64,000 bases of DNA from positions 21,780,751-21,844,750 of the forward strand of contig NC_036460.1 in assembly GCF_002775205.1 (NCBI RefSeq), read 5' to 3'. Made by a program: the position numbers and the translations under genes. This document shows positions 24,501 to 33,449 of the stretch, piece by piece. The DNA comes from Xiphophorus maculatus (lineage: Eukaryota; Chordata; Actinopteri; Cyprinodontiformes; Poeciliidae). The notes under the pieces are model-generated. The model saw only the letters and a list, made by a program, of their open reading frames with translations. It did no database searches and was not told where the DNA came from. Positions within the stretch are counted from its first letter, which is position 1. Every line of letters starts with the position of its first letter.

Positions 24501-27500
24501 GAGGTAATTCTTTTCTGACCCAAAACAGGAAAATTTAGTCTGATTTATTGTCAGGCATTGGAAAGAAACACCTGGTAACCTGTTTACTTCACTACATGTC
24601 ATATATTTTCAATTATTTCATCGTTTTACATTTGTATGTAATTGTTTCATTATAAAACACCTCAATATAAAGGATTTTTATGTACCTTTAGGATGCATAA
24701 TTGTTGCTGAGTTTATTTTTATTACCAGCAGTAGATCCTTCCTCTTTGCAACTGTAAGACATTACTGTATAGCCATATCTGCTCCAAACAAACCCATTAA
24801 GCCCTAACAGCTTTGCTGTAACTGACACATCCCTGTTTGCTCAGCTTGTAAATAGTCTGTCGTTTTATATGTGCACATTTATTGATGCACATTTTGTACA
24901 TTTTCCTTCTCTAAAGACTAATCTACTCAGTTGCACATTACTTTCAGTTTGAGTATGCAATTTCTTTGAATACCTGTACAGCATCATTTTTATTGTAAAT
25001 GTTTGCTTACCTTACCGTCCATTATTCTTATTTTTGTGATTTTTACCTTTGTGTGAGTATGCATGTCCCACTTACCTTAACTTGCTGCTGTGACACCTGA
25101 ATTACCTCTATATTTCTATTGTATTTAGTATTCTCTCTGTCTTACACATGGCGTTTTATTTCATCACTATATGTGTGGTAGGATAGAACCGGCAGTGTTA
25201 CCTGTACAGAGGTCCGTAGTAAACACTAATGTAGAACTGACAGGATCATAGGCCACATTGCCAACGATGGGTAAAACTCTGCCAGTCTGTGGGTGAATGA
25301 AATAATCAGGTGGCACTGCCATGGTGTGACCGCTGCTCAGCAACATGTGGCTTTGAGAGTTTGGCTTTATGAGCCCGGTGACTGGATCACAATGAACTGC
25401 AGCAGGGACACGCAGAGACCCGTCAGGACCTGAGAGGAGGCAGAGGTTGGACATTTTTTAAATCTTTATCTAAAAATCCTGATAATACTACAAATTAACA
25501 AATCTAACTTGTAAAAAGGTATTTTGGAATAAAAAAGGGATTTATTTAAATAATTTTCCTTCTTGATAGAGGCTATATGTTTTTGCAATTTTTTATTCAT
25601 TTTTTAAAGTTTTGTTTTCTTTGTTGCAGCACAAGTTTTTAGCAGTAGATGGTGCTGTTTCTCCAACATTCAAGAAGTCCTTCATAGTATCGTAGTACTA
25701 CACAGAAACTACTGAAGATTTTTTTTCTTCTTTTTCAGGGCTTATTGACTCACCAAAGATGTCGTCTTTGGTCAGGACGGTTCCCGTGTCGGGACAGAGC
25801 AGCTTGGCCCCGGTACCTTCACCCAACAGTCCCCACGCTCCCTGACGGTGGCACTCTGCTGCCACCAGCTCCCCCATTTCATCCACAAGGCACGTCAGCT
25901 TTTGGGTCAAACTTAACATTGATGGAAAACATATTTAAAAGTTCATAGTATTTATTTCAGATCTCTTTGATCCATTTGACTCTTTAGAATAATACTTGAC
26001 AAATCTTTTACATTTGTTGGTGAAGCTCACAAGAGGCCTGATTGTTGTTGGAAATCTTGGACAGCAGTCTGGTGCACTCTCTGCATCGAGTCGTGAATAC
26101 ACTGTAGACCCGCTGCTTGGCCTGCTGATCTTGTCTCAAAACCTAGAAGGAACCAGTTACATCTATTTCAGTTATCCTTTTGGGAAGGTTGATCATTTTA
26201 GTTGTTTGTTTCTAAGATTTACAGTGTTTGGCATTTCTTTGCTGCCTGTTAAACTGTCAGAGAGGATGTATTATTAAATGCACCTTGTTCTTGATTATTT
26301 CAGTTTAATTACCTTGGCAGAGAAGCACCACAAAATTCAAGGAACAAGCATGTTTAGTTAGATTTATCAATCTGACAAACCTTTATTTATGATTTTACTT
26401 TGCCTTAAAAATGTATTCATACTTGTCAATGTTCAGTTTCAGTTCTACAGCTAAAATCTTCAAGATATTTTTGGAGATTTTATGTGATGGGGGAAAAAAA
26501 CTGTGGTAAAGGGTGAATCTTTTAACAGTCAAAAACCAAATGGAGCCCAATTTAGTCTGACTCCTCGCTGCCACCCCAAAAAATTAATAAATTCATAACA
26601 AATCACTTTTGCAGTTGGTCAAAAACCATGCCGGGTCAAATCAAACAGGTGGAAGATGGCGTTCTGGTCAGATGACACTACAATATGTCTGGTGAAAAAT
26701 TAAATATGGAATCCAAACATAAAGCCAGAGTTACAATGGACTGTTTTAGATACACTCATTGTGTAGATGGCCCAGTCAACATCCAGATCAAAATACATTT
26801 GAGGACCTACAGCAAGATTTAACGTTGGTATTTACAGATGGTCTCCATCCAAACTGAGATCAAAAGACCAATTTTATTGTAGTCTAAATGTGCCAAACTG
26901 TCAGAGATTTTAACCTCAAATACTAAAGTAGTAGCAAATGTTGCAGCTCAGAGGTGCATATTAAATCTGGAGGCGCTACAGCAAACACGGTACATTAATT
27001 ATATTTCCTCACAATTATAATCCCACTAAAACATATTGAAATTTATAATCCTAACACGAGAATATGTGGAAAAGATCAGAATGTAAGAGCACTGCATAAT
27101 GAGACTTGTATAGTACCTCAAGCTGATTGTCAAGCAAAGTTCGCAGCTGGGAGGCCAAAGACCTCCGCCGCCCCACTTCTTTCTCCATCTCTTTTCTCAT
27201 CCTCTCATAACCTTCCCCCACCCTCTCCTCGGCAATCATGCCTGGGTGGAGTAGTTGTAGTTTCCCAAGGACTCCCTGATACATCTCTTTTACCTGGACA
27301 AACACAAAAACACATTAGGAACAAAATCATCATAAAACTGTTGTAATCTGAGCCTACAATCATGCAGCCTTAGCAAACATCTCCAATCCTCAGGAGACAT
27401 AAGCATTTATGCAGCATCATCTCTTCTTACATCTTTATCACTACACTTCTTCGGGGCTGTAACACTAATCTGTTCTCTAAGCTGCATCCAACCAATTAAA

Positions 27501-30500
27501 TAGGAAGGACACAGGACAAAGAGTAGTGCACATAAGAAAACAGAGATTTTCGTAAGTGATATTTAGCCTGTTTAAATGAACCTGAATGATCTCTGAAATA
27601 TGAGGAGGGACAGCAGATAGTGAAAGAGAAGCTGTGCCCAATCTTTCAGGGCTTTTATAAAATCAAATTAGAGGTCAAGAAGTGAATGTAAAGATGTACT
27701 TCATTAGAATGTTCTTTAATTTTTTATGAGAAGACTCCAGCCTCAGGGCTAAGCTAAAAAAAAAAGTTAATTAAATTAATTCCACAAGAAATTACTGAAA
27801 ATTTACTTTGTAAAGTTTTTTCTCACATCAAACTCCAAGACAAAAAAAATCACCAACAATATTCCCGGTTACTAAAAGAAATATATTTAATACATAAATT
27901 GGCAAATTAATAAGAGACAAAGTCCCAAGTGGATTTGTTGTTGCTGAACAGTTCTGCTTCACTGAAGCAACAGTGTGTGAAGGATAAAAGAGGGAATTAG
28001 TGTCAGTTCTCTTGTTGCCAGTTTACTTTGCGAATAATCCGGAGGTTTCTACCTCTGTTGTGAGCTGCCCCAGCCTGGTAGTGACAGACAGGCTTTGTTT
28101 AAGCAGGAGGCTGTAGAAAGTGTTGCTGCTGAAAGCCTCCAAATCCACCTGGTGCTCATAATCCCAAAACTCATCCAAAACATCCGGGCAGGCTGCTTTT
28201 CACAAAGACAGTACAAAACAGGGAGAAATAGGGATAAAAAACTTGAATAAATGTATTTCAGATCACATCAGAAAATTATTTTTGTAGTACATGTACTACA
28301 AAAGCAAATACTTTCAGGAAAAGTATTTACATTAATTAAGGTTTTCGTGACATTGCAACAATAAACTGTAATATAGTGTTTCAGGGTATTTCAACCTATT
28401 TTATTGAGTGAATGTGAAAAATAGAAAATCACTACATATTTGGAGAAATGCGTGGAATTCTTAATTCCTGTATTTAGCCCCTCAGATCACAACTTTATTG
28501 AACTACCTTTTGTCACATTTACATCTGAGAGACTTTTGGTGTAAGTCTTTACCAACTTTGGACACTGGGAGATATTTATTTTTCTCCCCTTCTTTCAGAA
28601 ATAGCTCAAGCTGAATCATACCATCAATTCTTTCTTTTTATAGCTAGCTGTAAATGTCACCCTTCTATTACCACCAGTGTATGTTCCTAGTTCACAATTT
28701 GTCATAATCATTTGTTGATCTATTTCATTGAGTTTCTGTAAGTTTGTGGCTGGTGTGTTAAATAACATGGACAAATTTAAGGTCTGCAAATACTTTTACA
28801 AGGGCCCTTGTAATAAGCTGCATTAAAAGTTCATTAAAAGCTGTTGTTCGTGTGTGTGTGTTTTGGAACATCTACTCCGATGTAAAGTTCTGCTTGGTTC
28901 TTCGTAGTAATGACATCAAAAGCTGTACAATAGTAAACTGAGGAAAGGGCCCCATTGATAAGATGCTTGTTTTCCTTTTTGCTGTTGGTCACCATACACG
29001 TGCCATCAGCTTCGTGACGTCAGTCTTTTTAACAGTAACTGGTCGGATGGGCGCACCACCCAAAGGTCAGTGTCAGTGTTGCGTAAGAAGTCACTGGGGT
29101 CTTCAAAGGCCCAGTGTTTGGACAGAACGTGAGGTCGGTGCACGTTGCAGGTGCATTTGTCTAAAGTTGCCTATCACATTTGAATGTAAGTTGGGAAACA
29201 AATGATCTCCAAGGCTTCTAAGGAATGAGTAAATAATTGGAGTATTCCACCTGGCTGAATGGAGTCCTTCATTAGCCTAGCTTGTTGATTCCGATGGGTC
29301 TTCCTAATTGTGAAAACTCTTGAGCCTTTTGATGCATAGTCATCCATTTGATAGGCCAGCTGCAACGAACGATACCTCGTTGTGATTGGCTTCTTTTCCG
29401 GCCACCCATATTCCTGGAACATAATCTACATACACAAAAAACACAAATGTTTTAAAGTTACTTTATAAGATTAGTGAACATCTGAAATGCTTGTGTGCCT
29501 AAAAAGACGAACCAGCAATGCAACACATAAGCAGAGAACAACCACAGCTCCTAACAACAGTCCGCCGGCGACCAGCCAATCAGGTCGAAGCAACAGATCA
29601 CGTCTTCTGCTGATTCCCATTTGGGTCAGATGTCGAGGAATGGTTGGGAAGAAGGGTCCAGGCTCATAACACTGGCCCCCTGCAGGCATCACTCGCACAT
29701 ACTGAAAGGCATTGGCATCCGTAGTTAGTGACACTTTACCATTTATAGCTTATGTCACAAATTGCATTAGCCATCTGCTAACTTTTTTTATGTGTTGTTC
29801 TTAGTATTGATCATAACATCCTTAGACAATTCAATCCAAACATAAACGAGATTAAAAAAATAGAGTCAAAACAGCAAAAAATAATATATCAGCCATTGAA
29901 ATTATATGTTTTTATAATCATTTAAAAAAAAAAAATTACGATGTAACAAAGTAGCTTTGATTTTTTAATTGAAATTTACCATGTGCTTATGCTGATTGCT
30001 GCTAAGTGTGAAGACGTAAACCCCCTGGTGGCTAAAGACCAGCGAAAATAAGGTAGGAGGAGTCCAGGAAAGGGCCAGCTCCTCTTCCAGCAGCCTGAGC
30101 GCACCCCAGTCAAAATCACTGTTTGTGTTGTAGAGATTGTCACTGAAACAAGTGCAGAGATGATGAACAAAAATGTCAAAACAAAAGTAGCAAAATGCTC
30201 AAACCTGGAAGAATTCACCATGTGACTTACATGTCATAGAGCGGGTAATGTCGTGTGCTGACGGTGAACAGTAAAACATCCCCCAGTTGGAGACATGTTG
30301 TTGGATTGAGGACTCCAGTTATACTCAACACGCTGTGATCTGCAACATCACTCAGGTCTTTGTTCCACTGTCTGAAATTAGGTTCTCTTTTTGCATCACT
30401 GATATTTTCCACACCGCTGATCTCATCTAAAACTTCATAGTTTTCGTCTGTAAATCAGTCATGCAGAACAACAATCTCAATAACGCAATAATTCAGTTTG

Positions 30501-33448
30501 CAGGTGTTGACCATTTCCGTGCGTTCATTGTTATTTCGATTGGTGTGCAGCAGTGACAAACCGGCTGAGCTCTGTGTGCGGTCTGGAAACAGTTGCTGAA
30601 TTTCCTCTGGGAGACCGCTGAGGAGGCCAAAGAGTCCTGCCTCTAGCAGTCGTGATACAGATGAAGAAGAAAAAGGAGGTCATGAGTGTGACAGGGAACC
30701 ACAAAAGAAATCAGCTGCTGGATAGAAAAACCCTATTGTGTATGTGTCTGTGATTGTTTGAAAGTGCGTCTCCACCTGTTGTCTGAACAATGTAGACAGG
30801 ACGTGAGGGTTTGTGATGGCTGTGACACTGCAGAGTCCCCTGGGCATCCCACCTTTCAAAAACCGTTTCTAGCACACTGCCTGAGACGCTTGACACCTGC
30901 AGGCACACAATGACAATCTTTACCATTAATAGGTCAATGCAACACAAGAGATGAGGCTGCAGTTTCACAATGAAGATGACAATACATGCCTGTATGCATT
31001 ATCGAAACAGGCTTAATTGTCTATTGTGTTTTATTCAATAGAAATACAACATGAATATGAGTGTAACAATTGGGGGAAAAAACATTGAATACTTAAAATA
31101 TAAGATAATATTCAGTCTTTTGGTACATTTTATCAGTACGGATGTTAATCTATTGTCCACCTGACTTTCATGGCTCCATGTCAGAGCCATATCCTGATTA
31201 TATCTGCACTGGAGCTTCAGATGTGTAGCTGGCTTCTGCCTGCATAGGCCTCCACATGCAGCTCTGCCAGGAGGCTCTCTGCACACACACAGACCCAGCT
31301 CCCTGTCATAACCACGGTAGTCCTCTGGTGTTTGGCACACCTGCAGAAAAACAGCCAATGCAACTCTTGTGACATGTACGTTTTCTAATTAATTCCTCTG
31401 AATCAACACAACTATGAAATCATTGCTGAGCAAAAGTCACAGGAAGCAGTTTATGGTTAAATATTAATTGGGTTTATGAAGCTTGGAGGCTTGTCAGGTT
31501 CATGGGGTAAAGGGCAAAGACATCCAGGTTGTGCTCATTCCCCTCAGTGATTGTGGGCTGTGTGCTTACTCGATACGTTCTTTAAACAGGTCATAGTTGT
31601 TGCATATCTTCTGTATGAGTTTCCTGTCTCATATCATTGTGAACAAGATAAACCAAAGACCTTTCCCCTGGTTTTTCCTTAGTGTATGTGAAGGGCCATA
31701 TCGTAAGTGCAAGCATTTACCTTATCCTTGCAGTGAAGAGACCACTGGTGCTGGTCCAAGCAGTCCCCATATTGTGTGCGAGACTTTCCATTTCTGCAGA
31801 TGCTGTACAGCTGTTGCACACACATTTCTCCATCACTGCTGGGCTGGTATCCGATTGTACAGAAGCAACGACCATTAGTTCTCTATGGAAATAAAAGGAG
31901 AAATAAAAGGTCTAAGACATGATATGTGATTGGTTGAAATGACAAAGACAAAGATTTAATCCAAAGACAAAAACATAATATTTTCAACTATAGCAACTTC
32001 CGTTATTTATCAGGTTATTCACTTATGGTTTCTGCTCTTTTTCTCTTCCTTAGGGGTGCTGCTGGGATGCTACTAACAACTAAGCATTTATCCAATCTCT
32101 CTGAGTACCCGATTTGAGCGTTTGCCTACAAACTGCGTGCAACACATGAGCTGTATGTTCAAACCTGTAACGCTCCACAAAGTTTTGTCTCCCTGGGGAA
32201 TGTAGAAGATTGTCAGACTGAGAACACAGCAGGAAATTCTTTCTGCTTCTCCAGTGTTGCCATAGACACAGCTCTTGACTGCCCCAGTAGACTAGTTTCC
32301 GTCTTTCTTTCTATTTTTGTTTCAGTTTTTTAACCTCGCAGTAGTCTTGTATTTTTTCTATTGAATGCTGTTTTCACATTGTTGTTTATAAATATTGCTG
32401 TGGAATTGATTTTTGCACTCTTCCCTTGATTTATACCTTTGTACAACAAAATTCATTTGTTCTATCATATCTCTGGCCAAAGGTTGCAAGTGTGTAAGCT
32501 TATTTATATATCATAAATATAACAATAATATAATAAAGGAGAAGAAAGATTTAAAAGGATTTATAAAGGTTTTCTATCTTGCGTCAGAAAACTCACATTT
32601 AACAGAGATGTTTGCAATCTCTGATCCACTTTAAGTACACAGTAAGTCCTCAATTTCTAAGGTTTTGCGACCATATTTCTACACACAAGTGTTGTCCCAC
32701 AGACAACCAGGGCCAAATCTCATTCCCTTGATCCTGAGCTGATGAGAAGAGAGGTCAACACCTATGCAACTGCAGCCACATGGGGAAACTAGATCCTTCT
32801 GTAAAGTAATACTATCTGGAACTCCCTTGGCTTGAAGCTACAGATTGTTTATCGTCTAATATTTCTGAGTGACAGTCAGGAAGCTACTCCTTTCACTGTA
32901 TTTGTGAAGAAAGAGCAACAAGACGAAAAAGAAACCATAAGCACACTTGGAGCAGATGCTTCTTCACTCTGTAGGAATTGCTGTGCTGATCTTTATGCCC
33001 TGTAAAAACACCTGAACAACAAACATGGGAAGAAACACCTGAAAACTCTGTCCATTTCCTGAGCAAATACAAACATCCTGGCCAGACAAAGGCTGCACAG
33101 CCATAGGACCACAGGCCAGGGGGGAGAGCAGGCCTGGTCGAGGGCAGTAGTGTTGTGGAGGACACTTTAGGCAGCTTTCTTGGGACACAGCTCCAGCATT
33201 TGGCCCATATGTGCCTCTAGGACAGGGGACCGGACTGAAGCTGGCTGGAGGACAGTAGAAACCTAATATGTGCAAAAACATGTCAATCTGTCTTACGTTT
33301 TGATGTTGCAGTCATAAGAAAATAAAATCTGTTGGAAAAGCTTACCTGGCTGGCAATTCAGATTTTCCTTGTTTTGTTGACTGATGTTTCTCTCTTGGGC
33401 CATTGCACTCAGCAGCACTGCAAAATGCCAAACCACATCCATCTCCAT
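11340..33448 (-). CDS. Large multi-domain type I membrane protein, unrecognised (34 coding exons, ~1843 aa)
   Basis: Assembled by hand; all phases agree and the total is 5532 bp. Exons: 33346-33448, 33039-33262, 31721-31882, 31161-31340, 30776-30896, 30562-30642, 30231-30447, 29980-30142, 29480-29701, 29251-29425, 28053-28195, 27117-27293, 26012-26142, 25754-25911, 25202-25429, 22050-22388, 21824-21972, 21165-21423, 20349-20523, 20092-20302, 19815-19955, 19452-19593, 19198-19349, 18909-19034, 18515-18704, 18298-18372, 16382-16492, 15096-15155, 14861-14977, 14524-14789, 14208-14294, 11956-12102, 11636-11818, 11340-11456. Signal peptide (about 1-17), Cys-rich ectodomain, cupredoxin-like domain (about 336-425), membrane span (about 460-481), coiled coil, DPxTG repeats, helical C-terminus. 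Start at 33448; a second ATG is two codons in. Weak donors: exons 6, 9 and 30. I do not recognise the gene; some exon may be missed (see 29009-29160). Confidence 0.8.
12463..12528. repeat. Poly-A plus (AT)n microsatellite
   Basis: A 19-base A run followed by about 24 AT units, in an intron of the large gene. Confidence 0.95.
13171..13393. mobile_element. Short inverted-repeat element (hAT-like MITE)
   Basis: The left end reads CAGGTGTCAAACTCCAGTCC followed by TCGAGGGCCGCAGTCCTGCA. The right end, reverse-complemented, repeats it with few changes (GGTCAAACTCCAGGCCTCGAGGGCTGC). About 220 bp long with no coding capacity. It is a familiar fish non-autonomous DNA element; the exact class is inferred, as I could not see a clear 8-bp target duplication. 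Confidence 0.7.
16560..16690. repeat. Worn SINE relative
   Basis: The phrase 'GGTGCCTATCTCCAATGAGCG ... GAGAGACAGGGTGAAACCTGGAC' is a mutated version of the corresponding part of the SINE at 10557-10905. It lies in an intron of the large gene. Confidence 0.5.
17820..18200 (+). repeat. Probable retroelement 3' remnant
   Basis: Contains the coding-like end 'NEVVSSPQAVSLMNT' followed by a stop, then AT-rich sequence with TACTGTACATAG and 'TTGTAAATTGTTTATTTGTC', a layout seen at the 3' end of several fish LINE-like elements. It lies between exons 26 and 27 of the large gene. Class unresolved. Confidence 0.35.
18770..18801. repeat. Hairpin with 14-bp perfect arms
   Basis: Arms 18770-18783 and 18788-18801 with a 4-base loop, in the intron between exons 24 and 25 of the large gene. 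Confidence 0.85.
21466..21525. repeat. (AGAAT)12 microsatellite
   Basis: Twelve perfect pentamer units, starting about 43 bp upstream (in gene sense) of the acceptor of exon 18 of the large gene. The sequence just beyond ('TACTTTATTCATCCCAGCAG') is a typical fish LINE 3' end, so the microsatellite is probably the tail of a retroposon copy that reaches about 21600. Confidence 0.9.
22755..22960. repeat. Interspersed repeat fragment
   Basis: Starts 'AGTTCAGTTTATTGCATTTATATAAAG' and continues with 'CATCTCAAGGCACTATTAC', a very common fish repeat signature (TTTATTTATATAGCGCC ... CTCAAGGCGCTT type). No coding capacity. Confidence 0.55.
23366..23713 (-). mobile_element. Solo LTR with 5-bp target duplication
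   Basis: The element reads TGTCATGATT at the left and ends CTCACA at the right, i.e. TGTGAG...TGACA in its own sense (minus). It is flanked on both sides by the 5-bp direct repeat CAGAG (23361-23365 and 23714-23718). It resembles the LTRs at 34141-34501 and 45592-45940, including the 'GGAACACAGG(T/A)GGG(T/A)TTAAATACACA' block. No internal region is present, so it arose by LTR-LTR recombination. It lies in the large intron between exons 15 and 16. Confidence 0.85.
23740..24435 (+). mobile_element. Decayed Tc1-like transposon
   Basis: Nucleotide text such as 'CCTGGGCTTTAATGAAATTGAAATTG', 'TGACCATCACAGAGAAAGCC', 'AGTGGTTTAAGAACAACAAAGTCAATG', 'CATAGAAAATGAGTGGGCAGGGCTGAAA' and 'AGCTTGTGGAAGAACACCCAGA' matches the teleost Tc1-family transposase C-terminal half (region around the final acidic residue: IENxWAGLK). 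Many stops and indels; inactive. Confidence 0.65.
24440..25140. other. Intronic sequence without other features
   Basis: Rest of the intron between exons 15 and 16 of the large gene; AT-rich, no exon-like segment found on either strand. Confidence 0.4.
26430..26960. repeat. Tc1-like repeat remnant
   Basis: Contains 'TGGTCAAAAACCATGCCG'-like and 'AGATGGCGTTCTGGTCAGATGACACTA' and 'GATGGCCCAGTCAACATCCAGATC ... GATGGTCTCCATCC', typical worn text of fish Tc1/mariner copies (the last phrase derives from the transposase 'PSQSPDLNP' region). In an intron of the large gene. Confidence 0.6.
28280..28303. repeat. Perfect 24-bp palindrome
   Basis: TTTTGTAGTACATGTACTAC plus AAAA equals its own reverse complement with no spacer; intronic. 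Confidence 0.9.
29009..29160 (-). other. Possible extra exon of the large gene
   Basis: An acceptor (CAACTTTAG) at 29161-29162 is followed by an open frame in the phase expected after exon 10 (G|AC). It reads 'DKCTCNVHRPHVLSKHWAFE', 'DPSDFLRNTDTDLWVVRPSDQ'-like protein text of normal composition up to a stop at 29006-29008. No good donor returns to the phase that exon 11 needs (only a poor A|GTGACT), so it was left out of the main model. It could be a real exon joined to a further small exon, an alternative 3' end, or a decayed exon. Confidence 0.4.
29480..30447 (-). other. Cupredoxin-like domain and transmembrane segment of the large gene
   Basis: Exons 7-9. Residues about 336-425 read 'TTCLQLGDVLLFTVSTRHYP', 'LYDIDNLYNTNSDFDWGA', then 'SLVFSHQGVYVFTLSSNQHK' and 'HMYVRVMPAG'. 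The 'GD-x-hydrophobic', the aromatic strand and a final 'GVYxF...HxxMxVxV' resemble a blue-copper (plastocyanin-like) fold, with His357, His401, His414, His416 and Met417 near the usual ligand places but no Cys ligand. Exon 9 continues through 'GGQCYEPGPFFPT' to 'SRRRDLLLRP' and a 22-residue hydrophobic stretch starting 'LVAGGLLLGAVVVL' (about 460-481). The domain call is inference from fold-like spacing. Confidence 0.5.
31161..33262 (-). other. Ectodomain of the large gene: GCC2/GCC3-like and EGF-like Cys-rich exons
   Basis: Exon 2 (33039-33262) reads 'QPGFYCPPASFSPVPCPRGT' then 'CLKCPPQHYCPRPG' and 'GQDVCIC', the pattern of GCC2/GCC3 (ephrin-receptor-like) Cys-rich repeats in secreted and surface proteins. 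Exon 3 (31721-31882) begins 'RTNGRCFCTIGYQPSSDGEM' and looks EGF-like; exon 2 to exon 3 joins as 'GNGQSFQ|RTNGRC' in phase 0. Exon 4 (31161-31340) contains 'YDRELGLCVCREPP' and 'ACGGLCRQKP'. The even spread of Cys and the signal peptide in exon 1 support a disulfide-bonded extracellular region of about 190 residues. Confidence 0.7.
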
Positions 33449-33449
33449 G

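Larger units (their letters stand above)
20092..25911 (-). other. DPxTG-type repeat region of the large gene
   Basis: Exons 14-17 and 19-20 carry repeated units of about 20-40 residues with the core D/H-P-x-(T/S)-G-x-x-x-P-x-x-G. Examples: 'CPDTGTVLTKDDIFG', 'CDPVTGLIKP', 'IHPQTGRVLPIVG', 'ADPDTGIPVPTL', 'IHPQTGLVYPLG', 'LDSRTGNIVLTVG', 'RDPVSGNAIPLAG', 'VDPVTGLLAPVVG'. The spacing suggests tandem beta-hairpins with a TG turn. Exon 18 is helical and splits the array in two. The region follows the membrane span and a coiled coil (exon 12), so it is presumed cytoplasmic. Confidence 0.7.
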
